Assembly: GCF_007827595.1 (NCBI RefSeq)
Contig: NZ_VISR01000004.1
Location: forward strand, 434,001-498,000
DNA: 64,000 nt
DNA from: Streptomyces sp. BK340
Lineage (GTDB): Bacteria > Actinomycetota > Actinomycetes > Streptomycetales > Streptomycetaceae
Direction: 5' to 3'
Shown here: in pieces, positions 28,026 through 37,758 of the stretch
How positions within the stretch are numbered: position 1 is the stretch's first letter
Layout: the number at the start of each line of letters is the position of its first letter
Made by a program: the position numbers and the translations under genes
Notes under the pieces: model-generated
The model's database searches: none
What the model saw: the letters and a program-made list of their open reading frames with translations, nothing else
What the model was told of the DNA's origin: nothing

Positions 28026-28056
28026 GGCCCCGGAAGGCACTTCGCCTTCCGGGGCC
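28026..28056 (+). terminator. 13-bp hairpin after the acyl-CoA ligase
   Basis: GGCCCCGGAAGGC pairs perfectly with GCCTTCCGGGGCC around ACTTC, 12 bp past the stop. No U-run. Confidence 0.75.
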
Positions 28057-28154
28057 GTCGTGTGCCCGGAACAGGCGGAAAGGGCCCGAGTGTCAGACCC
28101 GCCCCATAGGATGCACACAATCCCTCCACATGTGGGTTCCGCCAGTTCAGCGAG

Positions 28155-31100
28155 GTGAGCGTGCCCGTGTCCGCCGCGACGCCCGACGACGTCGTCCGTC
28201 ACGTCTTCCGCTATCTCGCGGAGGTCGGCGAAAGCCGCACCAGGCCGGTACGCACCCACGACGACGCCCGGCACCAGATGTGGTTCGCCGATCTGCCCGG
28301 GCAGTTCGCCTGCTTCCTCACCGAAGCCGTCCCCGGCGACACCCCGTTGTGGCTGCGGGCCGACCGGCCCGTACGGCACGACCCGCCCGCACCGCCCCTG
28401 CCCCTCGCCCACTGGCTGGACGGACGGGAGATCCACGACTCCGAGCGCCAGGAGCCGCCCGCGCCCCGCACCGAGGCGGACGTCCCGGCCGACGAGGTGT
28501 CGGCGGGCGGCAGTTCACGCACCGGGCACCGCACGGTCGTCCTCGCGGACCATCCCCAACGCGACGTCGTGCACGAGCAGTACGCCACCTGGTCGCGCCA
28601 GTGGGAGAGGTGGGCGGCGCGCGACCGCGTCACGAAACCGGTCGTCCGCGCCTACGACCGCCTCTACCGCCTGTGCGTGGACGCCTCCGAACTCGGCGAG
28701 AGCTTCGAACTCGTCGTCGGCTTCGGCCATCTGACCTGGTCCGCCCAGAGCGAGCCGATCCGCCGGCACCTCGTCACCTGCCGGGCCGTCATCGCCATCG
28801 ACCCCGACACCGGGGCCATCACCGTCGGACCCGACCCCGAACACGGCAGCCCGGTCCTCGAGGAGTCCATGCTCGACGCCGGGCAGAAGGCGCGCGCCGA
28901 GATCCGCGCCCTGGTCCGCCAGGAGCTGGAAGCCGCCGGCGACACCACGGACGCGACGCTCGCCGACCAGCTGCACCGCGCGCTCAGGACCTGGACCATC
29001 GCCGCCCACGAAGCGGGCCGCTACGACCCCTCACCCGTCCGGCACCGTGCGACGGGAGACCCCGCCGTACCGGTCGTCGGCTTCGCGCCCGTGCTGCTGC
29101 TCAGGGAGCGCACCCGGCGCAGCATGCTCGAAGCACTGCGCGGTGTCGCACTGCACATCGAACAGGGCGCCGAGCCCACCGCACTGCTCCGCGCCGTCGC
29201 CGGAGCCGGCGGCGACCGCCCGCTGGGCGACCCCGGGCCCGGCACCCCGAAGGCCCGCGGCGCCCGGTCCGAGCTGTACTTCGCCCTGCCCTCCAACGAT
29301 GAGCAGCGCACCATCGCCGAGCGGCTGGCCGACCGCGACCTGGTCGTGGTGCAGGGGCCGCCCGGCACCGGCAAGACCCACACCATCGCCAACCTGGTCA
29401 CCGACCTGCTCGCCCACGGCAACCGCGTCCTGATCACCAGCCACACGGCCCGCGCCCTGAAGGTCCTGCGGGACAAACTCCCCGCCAGCATCCGTGAACT
29501 GTGCGTCAGCCGCACCGACGACGGAGCCGGGCAGCAGGAACTGGAACAGTCGGTCAAGGCCATCCTCGACCGGCAGGGCGACTTCTCCGCGCGCGCCTAC
29601 CGCCGCCGCATCCAGGAGCACGAGGAGCGCCTCAGGTCCGCTCGCTCCGCACAGGCGCTCGCCCTCAAGTCCCTGCGGGCCCTGCGGGAGCAGGAGACCT
29701 ACCGCCACCCGGCCGAGATCGGCGACTACGAGGGCACCCTGACCCGGATCGCCGAACGCCTCGCCGCCGAGCGCCCGCGGTACGAGTGGCTCGGCGCCGT
29801 CCCCGCGGAGTCGCCCACGCTCGCCCCCGAGGCCCTGACGGACCTGCGCCGCACGGCCCTCGCCTTCACCGGCCGGCACCGCGCCCTCGCGGCCACGGTC
29901 ACCGCCGCGCTGCCCGATCCGGGGCGCCTGCCCACCGGACCTGCCTTCGCCGAGGCGGTCGAGACCGTCCGGGAGGCCGAGGCCGACCTCGCCGAGCTCC
30001 GCCAGGACGGCTCCGCCTCGCGCCTGGACGACGCCGTGTCCACCCTGACCGTCGAGCAGCAGGACCAACTGGCGGCGGCCCTGGACCGGTTCACGGCGGC
30101 GGCCGCCGTCGCGGCCACCCTGCCCGCCGACTGGGCCGCGGCACTGCGCCGCGAGGTCATGGCCGGGCAGGACCTCCAGACCCGCGACCGGCACACACGC
30201 ACCGCGGCGGCCCTGACCGCGGTCGAGGGGGCGGCGGCGGCCCTCGGCTCCACCCTGGTCAGCGGCCTGGATCGGTACGACGTGCCGACGGCGCTGGGGC
30301 TGGCCGGCTCCCTGCGCGACGGCCTCGCCGCCGGCGACAAGCTGCGCGGTCCGCTCGGCCTGAAGACCCGGCTGCGCAAGGCGGTCGGCGATTTCCCCGA
30401 GACGGCGCGGGTCGACGGCCGCACCGTCGAGACGGAGGCCGCCGCCTCTGCCGTGGTGCACCGCGTGACCCTGGAACGGCACCTGCAGGACATCGAGCAG
30501 GAGTGGGGCGAGGGCGTCGAGGCCTGGCAGAGCGTCAACCGGCGCATGACCCGGCTGCGCCAGGACATCCACACCCTCTCCGCCCTCACCGCCCTGGCCG
30601 ACCTGCGTCAGGACGTGACGCGCGGGGCGGCGCCCGCACCGGGGCTCGCGGGCGTCGACTGGGCGGACGAGGAGCAGGTGCACACCGTTCGCGCCGCGCT
30701 CCGTGCCCGCGCCGCCCGCCGCGCCGCAGACCCCGCCCGCGCGCTGCTCACCGACGCGCTCGACGTGCTCCGGGCCGCCGCCCGCGAGCGGGGCGCGACG
30801 GCGCCCGTGGAGCGGGCGCGCGCGGCGGCCGAGGCCCGCGACGCCGCCGCCTACGGCGCCGCGGTCGGTGAACTGGACGACCTGCGCGTGGCCCTGGACC
30901 GCAAGAAGGCCTGCGACGACGCCTACCGGGTGGTCGCTGCCGAACTCCCCGACCTCGCCGACGCGTTGGAGTCCACACCGGACGATCCCGCCTGGGACAC
31001 ACGCCTGCCGGAGGCGGAGGCCGCCTGGGCCTGGGCGGCCTGGCACGCCCGGATGACGGACCTGACGGACCCCGGGGCCGAGGCGCGCCAGCTGCGCCTG

Positions 31101-33827
31101 CTCGCCGAGGCGGACGCCGACATCCGCATCGGCCTGGAGCGGCTGGCGGCCGACAAGGCCTGGTTCAACTGCTTGTCCAGGCTCACCGACGACCAGGCCG
31201 TCGCCCTCACCTCGTACCAGCAGAACGTCCGCAGGCTCGGCAAGGGCACCGGCAAGTACGCGGCCACCTACCGCAGGCAGGCGCGGGAGAGCCTCCAGGC
31301 CAGCCAGGAGGCCGTACCCGCCTGGATCATGCCGCTGCACCAGGTGACCGAGACCGTCCCCATGGACCGCGCGGGCCGCTTCGACGTGGTGATCATCGAC
31401 GAGGCGAGCCAGTCCGGGCCCGAGGCGCTGCTGCTCGCCTGGCTCGGCGCGAAGGTCGTGGTCGTCGGTGACGACCAGCAGGTCAGCCCGGCCCAGGTAG
31501 GCGTCGACCACGACGAGCAGTTCGCCCTCCAGCGGCGGCTGCTCGGCGAGCTGCCCGCCGCCCGCCGCAACCTGTTCACGCCGACCGCCAGCCTCTTCGA
31601 CATCGCCTCCGGACTCGCCGGCGGCCGTGGCCGGCTGATGCTCCAGGAGCACTTCCGCTGCATGCCGGAGATCATCGGCTTCTCCAACGCGCTCTGCTAC
31701 GGCGGCCGGCTGCAGCCCCTGCGGCAGTACGGCGCCGACCGGCTGCCACCGCTGCGCGCGGTCCACGTGGCCGACGGCTGGGTGGAGGGCAGCGGGCAGA
31801 AGCAGGTCAACCGGCCCGAGGCCGAGCGGCTGGTGGACACCGTCGCCCGCTGCATCGCGGACCCCGCCTACGCCGGTCGCAGCATGGGTGTGATCACCCT
31901 GCTCGGTGCCGGGCAGAAGTTCCTCATCGAGGACCTGCTGGCCGACCGGATCCCGCTCGACGAGCGGCAGCGGCGGCGGCTGCGCGTGGGCAACGCCGAG
32001 GAGTTCCAGGGGGACGAGCGCGACGTCGTCTTCATCGGCACCGTCGCCTCGCTCACCGGTCCGGACGGGCCGCGCCGCATCGGCTCCTACAGCAGCGCCC
32101 TGAACCGGCAGCACCTCAACGTGGCCGCCTCCCGGGCCCGCGACCAGGTGTGGCTCTTCCACAGCGTGACGCTCACGGAGTGGGGCGAGACCGACCTGCG
32201 GCGCGCCTACCTCGACTGGTTCTCCCGGCCGGCCGAGGAGCGGGACCGCGCGGGGCTCGGCGAGGTCCGCCCGGACGTGCCGCACGAGGCGTTCGACAGC
32301 CTCTTCGAGCAGCGGGTGTACCTGGCCCTGCGGGCGCGGGGCTACCTGGTGCGGCCCCAGTACCCGGCCGGCCGCTACCGCATCGACCTCGTCGTCGAGG
32401 GCGGCACCCGGCGCCTGGCCGTGGAGTGCGACGGCGACGCCTTCCACAACGAGGAGAACGCGGACGCGGACGCGGCGCGCCAGCGTGAACTGGAGCGGGT
32501 CGGCTGGACGTTCGTCCGCATCCGCGGCAGCCGCTTCTTCCTCGACCCGGAGAAGGCCCTCGAACCCCTGTGGGCGGAGCTGGACCGACTGGGCATCGAA
32601 CGGGCGACGGCCGACGCCGGGAGGAAGCCCCGACCGTCCGACCCGGCCGCTCCGGCCCCGACAGCCGCAGTTCCGGCCGCGCCGGCCGCACCCGCAGCCG
32701 CCCCCAAATCCCGGCCCCGCACCGCCGTACGACAGCCCCGCGCATCCGTACCGCGGCCCCGCCCGGCGGAGGCACCCACCACCCCGGCCGTACCGCGCAG
32801 CACTCCACCCGCACCGCGCAGCACTCCGCCCGAACCGCCCGCCGCGTCACGAGCCACCCCCGCCGAACCCGAGTTGGTCTCCGTGGCCCGTCTCGACCGC
32901 GACGAGGTCAACTCGGCCCAGCACGCGTTCAGCCTGCGTACGACCGTGGCCGGTGCCGCCCGCTTTCTCAGCGACGCCGGGGTCCCGGGCTTTCCGGGCG
33001 CCGACGCCGTGGAAGTCCTGCGCGGTGGGCGGCCCGTCGCACGGGTGGCCCATGCCGAGGTGCAGGCGATGATCCGGGCCGCGATCGCGCGCGTCGACGT
33101 ACCCGTCCTCGGGGACGACGGCCAGGTCGGAGTGGCCCGCTACCACGCACCCGGCACCCCCGAAGCCGCCCACGGCCGGACGACGGAGCTGCTGCGTGTG
33201 GACCGACGGCCGACGGGAGCCGGAGCCGCGGACCGGCAGCCCGTGGCCCGGAACGCACCCAGCCGCACGGCCGCCAGGGACACGCTGCCCGCCCTGCCGC
33301 GGCAGCCCGTGCGGACCACCGAGACGACCGCCGTCACTCGGGCCGCTCCCTCTAACGAGCGAACGTTGCCGCGCCTTCGGGTCGACCGGATCAGTCTGGG
33401 CGCCCACCGGAGGGTGCAGCGGGAACTCGAGCGGGTGCAGGACGTGCTCGACCTGCCGTTGCCCGAGGTGGTGGCCGTCGACTCCTCGTCCCGCAAGGCC
33501 CAGCTGGCCGACCACGAGAAGCGGCGCGAGGCGCTGAAGGAGCGGCGCAGCTTCCTGCGGGCCCTGCTCGACCAGGTTGTACCCGACCCGTCGTACACCG
33601 GCGGTGCCGTCGTCGTGCCGGGATGCCTCGTCGGCGTGGAGGACACGGACGAACCGGGGATCACTACGTACGAAATAGCGTTGCTCGCAGGTGACGAGGC
33701 GGAGCGGCTCAGCCCCGACTCGGCCCTGGGCAAGGCACTGTTGTGGCGCGAGGTGGGGGACGAGGTGACCTGGCGGACCGAGCGCGGCACGACGCTGCGC
33801 GTGCTCATCCGGTACATCGAGGACTGA
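28155..33827 (+). CDS. giant UPF1-like helicase fused to Vsr-like nuclease and GreA/B C-terminal domain
   Basis: 1890 residues from GTG 28155 (GCGAGG upstream). An N-terminal region of unknown fold (1-370) leads to Walker A GPPGTGKT (401-408). A long Ala/Arg/Glu-rich helical insert follows. The second RecA half has DEASQ (1082-1086) and GDDQQVSP, then EEFQGDERDVVF and NVAASRARDQ: a superfamily 1B (UPF1/DNA2-like) helicase. Residues about 1385-1475 are a Vsr/MTES_1575-type PD-(D/E)xK nuclease: D1411, E1424 and D1426 in VECDG, then RIRG. A Pro-rich linker and an uncharacterised part follow. The last 69 residues (1822-1890, SALGKALLWREVGDEVTWRT) read as a Gre-factor C-terminal domain. Helicase-Vsr proteins include known anti-phage systems; function here is inferred. 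Confidence 0.82.
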   Translation: MSVPVSAATPDDVVRHVFRYLAEVGESRTRPVRTHDDARHQMWFADLPGQFACFLTEAVPGDTPLWLRADRPVRHDPPAPPLPLAHWLDGREIHDSERQEPPAPRTEADVPADEVSAGGSSRTGHRTVVLADHPQRDVVHEQYATWSRQWERWAARDRVTKPVVRAYDRLYRLCVDASELGESFELVVGFGHLTWSAQSEPIRRHLVTCRAVIAIDPDTGAITVGPDPEHGSPVLEESMLDAGQKARAEIRALVRQELEAAGDTTDATLADQLHRALRTWTIAAHEAGRYDPSPVRHRATGDPAVPVVGFAPVLLLRERTRRSMLEALRGVALHIEQGAEPTALLRAVAGAGGDRPLGDPGPGTPKARGARSELYFALPSNDEQRTIAERLADRDLVVVQGPPGTGKTHTIANLVTDLLAHGNRVLITSHTARALKVLRDKLPASIRELCVSRTDDGAGQQELEQSVKAILDRQGDFSARAYRRRIQEHEERLRSARSAQALALKSLRALREQETYRHPAEIGDYEGTLTRIAERLAAERPRYEWLGAVPAESPTLAPEALTDLRRTALAFTGRHRALAATVTAALPDPGRLPTGPAFAEAVETVREAEADLAELRQDGSASRLDDAVSTLTVEQQDQLAAALDRFTAAAAVAATLPADWAAALRREVMAGQDLQTRDRHTRTAAALTAVEGAAAALGSTLVSGLDRYDVPTALGLAGSLRDGLAAGDKLRGPLGLKTRLRKAVGDFPETARVDGRTVETEAAASAVVHRVTLERHLQDIEQEWGEGVEAWQSVNRRMTRLRQDIHTLSALTALADLRQDVTRGAAPAPGLAGVDWADEEQVHTVRAALRARAARRAADPARALLTDALDVLRAAARERGATAPVERARAAAEARDAAAYGAAVGELDDLRVALDRKKACDDAYRVVAAELPDLADALESTPDDPAWDTRLPEAEAAWAWAAWHARMTDLTDPGAEARQLRLLAEADADIRIGLERLAADKAWFNCLSRLTDDQAVALTSYQQNVRRLGKGTGKYAATYRRQARESLQASQEAVPAWIMPLHQVTETVPMDRAGRFDVVIIDEASQSGPEALLLAWLGAKVVVVGDDQQVSPAQVGVDHDEQFALQRRLLGELPAARRNLFTPTASLFDIASGLAGGRGRLMLQEHFRCMPEIIGFSNALCYGGRLQPLRQYGADRLPPLRAVHVADGWVEGSGQKQVNRPEAERLVDTVARCIADPAYAGRSMGVITLLGAGQKFLIEDLLADRIPLDERQRRRLRVGNAEEFQGDERDVVFIGTVASLTGPDGPRRIGSYSSALNRQHLNVAASRARDQVWLFHSVTLTEWGETDLRRAYLDWFSRPAEERDRAGLGEVRPDVPHEAFDSLFEQRVYLALRARGYLVRPQYPAGRYRIDLVVEGGTRRLAVECDGDAFHNEENADADAARQRELERVGWTFVRIRGSRFFLDPEKALEPLWAELDRLGIERATADAGRKPRPSDPAAPAPTAAVPAAPAAPAAAPKSRPRTAVRQPRASVPRPRPAEAPTTPAVPRSTPPAPRSTPPEPPAASRATPAEPELVSVARLDRDEVNSAQHAFSLRTTVAGAARFLSDAGVPGFPGADAVEVLRGGRPVARVAHAEVQAMIRAAIARVDVPVLGDDGQVGVARYHAPGTPEAAHGRTTELLRVDRRPTGAGAADRQPVARNAPSRTAARDTLPALPRQPVRTTETTAVTRAAPSNERTLPRLRVDRISLGAHRRVQRELERVQDVLDLPLPEVVAVDSSSRKAQLADHEKRREALKERRSFLRALLDQVVPDPSYTGGAVVVPGCLVGVEDTDEPGITTYEIALLAGDEAERLSPDSALGKALLWREVGDEVTWRTERGTTLRVLIRYIED

Positions 33828-33987
33828 GCCGAAGCCACGGCGGGACCGAGCCGAGGATGCGCGGATGCTCGGATTCCGCACATTTTCCGACCGTGTTCGA
33901 GCACACCCGTAGCACAGTTCTCACGGGTGCCTGTCCACTTCGGTAACTCAGCGCACAGGCGTGGGGTCGCTCTGTCACCCTGGCCGC
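33828..33987. other. intergenic region before the SpoIIE-type phosphatase
   Basis: 160 bp. It contains an inverted repeat CACCCGT (33904-33910) and ACGGGTG (33923-33929) with a 12-bp spacer. I could not place a convincing promoter. Confidence 0.3.
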
Positions 33988-35871
33988 ATGGACATGGCGG
34001 CCATACCGACGCAGCGGGAGAGCGAGAGTCACGACTGTGGGGCACAGGGACTCGCCACCCTGCCCGGCAGTCCCCTCGCGCCCGGCTCCGCCCGTGCGCT
34101 GGTGCGCACCGCCTTCGCCGAGTGGGCCGGCCGTGGGCTCGTCGACCCCGTGAGGTCCGCACGGCTGGCCGACGACGCCACGGCCGTCGTCAGCGAACTG
34201 GTCACCAACGCCGTCGTCCACGCGGGCACGGAGGTGGAGGTCGACTGGCGTCTGGAGGAGTCCGGCGCCTTCGTGGTGGAAGTGCGCGACCACCACCCGG
34301 CGCGCGCGCCGCGCGACCCAGCGCGCGGCGAGGCGCCGTACGACACCCCCGAGTACGGGCGCGGCCTGCGCCTGGTCGCGACCCTCGCCGAGTCCTGGGG
34401 CGTCACCTACCGCACCGGCACCAAGACGGTGTGGGCGCGGCTGTCCGCCGACGGCGGGGAGGACCTGGACGGGCGCGCACCGGCCCACACCCTGGCGGCC
34501 GCCGAGGCGCTCGCGCCGCAGCCGCAGCGTCCCGGCGCCGACCGGGACTGGCTCGGCCGGGGCGCGCTGTCCTTCCTCGCCGAGGCATCCGACCTGCTCG
34601 CCGGGCAGCTGGACGAGAACCTGGTCACGGCCCTCACCGGCCAGCTGATCGTGCCCCGGCTCGCCGACTGGTGCGCCGTGTGGCTGGAGGACGAGGCGAC
34701 CGTGCGCGGCGGCGACGGCGGCGCGCCGACGCGTGTCTGGCACGCCAGCGAGAACCGCATCGAGGAGCTGTCCCGCGCCCTGGAGAAGGATCCGCCCTGC
34801 CCGCGGGACGGGACGGGGGTCGCACTGTTCGAGCAGAGCCGGGAGTGGGGGAGGTCCGGCCCGGAGCCGTACCCCTGGCCCGGTGACGCGCTCGGCCCGC
34901 AGGACGCCCACGGCGCGGCGCTGGCGTACCGGCTGATCGCGGGCGGCCGCCCGCTGGGCACGCTGGTCATCGGGCGCTGCGGGCTGCAGCGCTTCCCGGA
35001 CGAGGTCACCGGGCTCGTCGAGGATCTCGCCCGCCGGGTCGCCCTGGCCATCGGTGCCGCCCGCCAGTACGCCCGGCAGGCCACCATCAGCGCCGTCCTG
35101 CAGCGCGGCCTGCTGCCCGGCGCGGTCGCCGAGATCCCCGGAGTGAGCAGCGCGCTCGTCTACGAGCCCTGCGACAAGGGCGGCCCCAGCGGCGACTTCT
35201 ACGACCTGTTCCCCGCGGGCGACGGCCGCTGGTGCTTCGCCGTCGGCGACGTACAGGGCAAGGGCCCGGAGGCGGCGGTCGTGATCGGGCTCGCCCGCCC
35301 CTGGCTGCGGCTGCTCGCCCGCGAGGGCTACCGGGTCGCCGACGTCCTCGACCGGCTCAACCAGCTCCTGCTGGACGACGCCACCGAGGCCGCCGACGCG
35401 GCCGCCCGCGCGCTGGTGGCCGGCGGGGCCCGGCCCGTGGCCCCCGGGGACGGCCCGCAGACCCGGTTCCTGTCCCTCCTGTACGGCGAGCTGACCCCGC
35501 ACGACGGCGGCGTCCGCTGCACCCTCGCCTCCGCCGGACACCCCCTGCCGCTGCTGCTGCGTCCCGACGGCGACGTGCGCACCGCCGCCCGCCCGCAGAC
35601 CCTGCTGGGCGTCGTGGAGGACGAGACCTACACCAGCGAGACCGTCGAGCTGGGCCCCGGCGACAGCCTGCTGTGCGTGACCGACGGGGTGACCGAGCGC
35701 CGCTCCGGCTCCCGCCAGTTCGACGACAGCGACGGGCTCGCGCGGGCCCTGTCCGGCTGTGCCGGCCTGAGCGCCGACCTGATCGCGGAAAGGATCCGTC
35801 GTCTGGTGCACGACTTCGGCGGCGGCCTGCCGGATGACGATCTGGCCCTGCTGGTGCTCCAGGCGGAGTAA
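33988..35871 (+). CDS. SpoIIE-type serine phosphatase with histidine-kinase-like ATPase and GAF regions
   Basis: A 627-residue signalling protein. An RsbW-like ATPase domain comes first: ELVTNAVVHAG (N box, near residue 70) and GRGLRLVATLAESWGV (G box, near 130). A GAF-like sensor follows (about 190-375). The PP2C/SpoIIE phosphatase (about 390-627) keeps the metal Asp residues in SGDFYDL, VGDVQGKGPEA, VTDGVTE and DDDLALLVL. One protein thus has both a kinase-like and a phosphatase module of a partner-switching system for anti-sigma antagonists, a set that is large in Streptomyces. No sigma or anti-sigma gene is adjacent. ATG 33988 is chosen; GTG 33961 is in frame. Confidence 0.85.
   Translation: MDMAAIPTQRESESHDCGAQGLATLPGSPLAPGSARALVRTAFAEWAGRGLVDPVRSARLADDATAVVSELVTNAVVHAGTEVEVDWRLEESGAFVVEVRDHHPARAPRDPARGEAPYDTPEYGRGLRLVATLAESWGVTYRTGTKTVWARLSADGGEDLDGRAPAHTLAAAEALAPQPQRPGADRDWLGRGALSFLAEASDLLAGQLDENLVTALTGQLIVPRLADWCAVWLEDEATVRGGDGGAPTRVWHASENRIEELSRALEKDPPCPRDGTGVALFEQSREWGRSGPEPYPWPGDALGPQDAHGAALAYRLIAGGRPLGTLVIGRCGLQRFPDEVTGLVEDLARRVALAIGAARQYARQATISAVLQRGLLPGAVAEIPGVSSALVYEPCDKGGPSGDFYDLFPAGDGRWCFAVGDVQGKGPEAAVVIGLARPWLRLLAREGYRVADVLDRLNQLLLDDATEAADAAARALVAGGARPVAPGDGPQTRFLSLLYGELTPHDGGVRCTLASAGHPLPLLLRPDGDVRTAARPQTLLGVVEDETYTSETVELGPGDSLLCVTDGVTERRSGSRQFDDSDGLARALSGCAGLSADLIAERIRRLVHDFGGGLPDDDLALLVLQAE
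34828..34856 (+). repeat. coding-embedded repeat family, partial copy in the SpoIIE-type gene
   Basis: TTCGAGCAGAGCCGGGAGTG and the following GGGGAGG match the right half of the element at 63316, and translate to FEQSREWGR against LERSREWGR there. Confidence 0.55.
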
Positions 35872-35889
35872 CCGGCGGCGTACGGGACA

Positions 35890-37131
35890 ATGGAGGACAT
35901 GCCTTCCGCACTTCCCGACGGCGAGCCGGTCCCCGACGACGGCGCGCTGCCCGCCACCGCGCTCGCCGGCGCCGCCGACCGACCCCTCGGGTTCTATCTG
36001 CACGTCCCGTACTGCGCGACCCGTTGCGGCTACTGCGACTTCAACACGTACACCGCGACCGAGCTGCGCGGCACCGGCGGAGTGCTCGCCTCCCGGGACA
36101 ACTACGCGGACACCCTGACCGACGAGATCCGCCTGGCCCGCAAGGTGCTCGGCGACGACCCGCGCGAGGTCCGTACGGTCTTCGTCGGCGGCGGTACGCC
36201 GACCCTGCTGGCCGCCGACGACCTGGTGCGGATGCTGGGCGCGATCCGCGACGAGTTCGGTCTCGCGCCGGACGCGGAGATCACGACGGAGGCGAACCCG
36301 GAGTCGGTCGACCCGGCCTACCTCGCCACCCTGCGCGAGGGCGGCTTCAACCGGATCTCCTTCGGCATGCAGAGCGCGAAGCAGCACGTGCTGCGCGTGC
36401 TCGACCGCACGCACACCCCGGGCCGTCCCGAGGCGTGCGTGGCGGAGGCGCGGGCCGCGGGCTTCGAGCACGTCAACCTGGATCTGATCTACGGCACGCC
36501 GGGGGAGTCGGACGACGACTGGCGGGCCTCGCTGGACGCCGCGCTGGGGGCGGGGCCCGATCACATCAGCGCGTACGCGCTGATCGTCGAGGAGGGCACG
36601 CAGCTCGCCCGCCGGATCCGCCGGGGCGAGGTTCCGATGACGGACGACGACGTCCACGCCGACCGCTATCTGATCGCCGAGGAGATGCTGTCCGCGGCCG
36701 GCTTCGACTGGTACGAGGTCTCCAACTGGGCCACCTCGGAGGCCGCCCGCTGCCTGCACAACGAGCTGTACTGGCGGGGTGCGGACTGGTGGGGCGCCGG
36801 GCCGGGGGCGCATTCGCACGTGGGCGGGGTGCGCTGGTGGAACGTCAAGCACCCGGGCGCGTACGCGGCGGCGCTGGCGTCTGGCCGCTCACCGGGCGCG
36901 GGCCGGGAGCTGCTGTCCGACGAGGACCGGCGGGTGGAGCGCGTCCTGCTGGAGCTGCGGCTGCTGGAGGGGGCGCCGCTGTCGCTGCTGAAGGAGGAGG
37001 GGCTGGCTGCTTCCGGACGGGCACTGGCGGACGGACTCCTCCAGGAAGGCCCGTACGAGGAGGGGCGAGCGGTGCTGACGCTGCGCGGGCGACTGCTGGC
37101 GGACGCGGTGGTGCGGGATCTGGTCGACTGA
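35890..37131 (+). CDS. hemW: radical SAM haem chaperone HemW
   Basis: A 413-residue radical SAM protein. YCATRCGYCDF gives C42-x3-C46-x2-C49 for the [4Fe-4S] cluster, VFVGGGTPT is the SAM-binding GGGTPT, and HNELYW is the HemW-type HNxxYW motif that distinguishes haem chaperones from coproporphyrinogen oxidase HemN. Family role: insertion of haem into respiratory proteins. It begins 18 bp after the SpoIIE-type gene. An alternative ATG at 35899 would remove three residues. Upstream of hrcA-dnaJ as in many bacteria. Confidence 0.93.
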   Translation: MEDMPSALPDGEPVPDDGALPATALAGAADRPLGFYLHVPYCATRCGYCDFNTYTATELRGTGGVLASRDNYADTLTDEIRLARKVLGDDPREVRTVFVGGGTPTLLAADDLVRMLGAIRDEFGLAPDAEITTEANPESVDPAYLATLREGGFNRISFGMQSAKQHVLRVLDRTHTPGRPEACVAEARAAGFEHVNLDLIYGTPGESDDDWRASLDAALGAGPDHISAYALIVEEGTQLARRIRRGEVPMTDDDVHADRYLIAEEMLSAAGFDWYEVSNWATSEAARCLHNELYWRGADWWGAGPGAHSHVGGVRWWNVKHPGAYAAALASGRSPGAGRELLSDEDRRVERVLLELRLLEGAPLSLLKEEGLAASGRALADGLLQEGPYEEGRAVLTLRGRLLADAVVRDLVD

Positions 37132-37158
37132 TCGTCGGGCTGGGTACAGTTCCCGGCC

Positions 37159-37758
37159 ATGATCTCTGACAGACGGCCGGATCCGGACGCCACCGTGGTG
37201 CGGTACGGGTTGCGGTGGCTGCTGTGGACGCTGCCGCTGGTGCTGCTGCTCGGCGGGGTGGGCGTGCTCGGCCTGCTGGCCCTGATCGACCAGGGATTCC
37301 ACGTCGTCGCCCTGGTCTGCCTGCTCGGCCTGGTCTGGGCCGGGTTCGCGCTGCGCACGGTGCTGCGGTGGCGCGGACTGGTCACGGCCCTCGACGCGAA
37401 GGGGTTCTGGGTCCTGCGGCATGGGAAGGCCGTGCTGATCCCCTGGGACTCGCTGGCCGGGATCGGCCTTTACTGGACGCGCGTCGGCCGGAGGCTGGTC
37501 CACACGATGGAGCTGTGCCCCCGCGGTGACATCGACGATGACGACCCGTTGCTCCGCGAGTTCGTCCGCGACACGGCACCGCTGCGCGAGGGGCTGCCCC
37601 GGCTGCGCTACCGCTTGGACGTACGGCACTTCTTCAGCGTGTACGACCGCGCGCTCCGCCGCTGGGCTCCGCCCGAGCTGTGGTTCGGGCGCGTCGAGCA
37701 GCCCAGGTCCTACCTGAGGCAGTCGGCCACCGCCGGGCTCACCCGGCCGGGGCAGTGA
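37159..37758 (+). CDS. two-helix membrane hypothetical protein
   Basis: 199 residues with two adjacent membrane helices (about 18-42 and 46-66), then a cytoplasmic domain that resembles a bacterial PH-like domain (VTALDAKGFWVLRHGKAVLIPWDSLAGIGLYW). No catalytic residues stand out. TACAGT at 37145-37150 lies 8 bp before the ATG, suggesting a leaderless transcript. The last 20 bp overlap the convergent DUF3097 gene. Function unknown. Confidence 0.72.
   Translation: MISDRRPDPDATVVRYGLRWLLWTLPLVLLLGGVGVLGLLALIDQGFHVVALVCLLGLVWAGFALRTVLRWRGLVTALDAKGFWVLRHGKAVLIPWDSLAGIGLYWTRVGRRLVHTMELCPRGDIDDDDPLLREFVRDTAPLREGLPRLRYRLDVRHFFSVYDRALRRWAPPELWFGRVEQPRSYLRQSATAGLTRPGQ

Noticed and set aside
29031..32447. 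A 1138-residue open frame antisense to the helicase fusion
   Set aside because: Gly/Arg/Ala/Val-rich with no domain and no ribosome site; the plus-strand frame carries all helicase motifs.
35890..37131. Coproporphyrinogen III oxidase HemN
   Set aside because: The HNxxYW motif and the CxxxCxxCDF pattern mark HemW instead.
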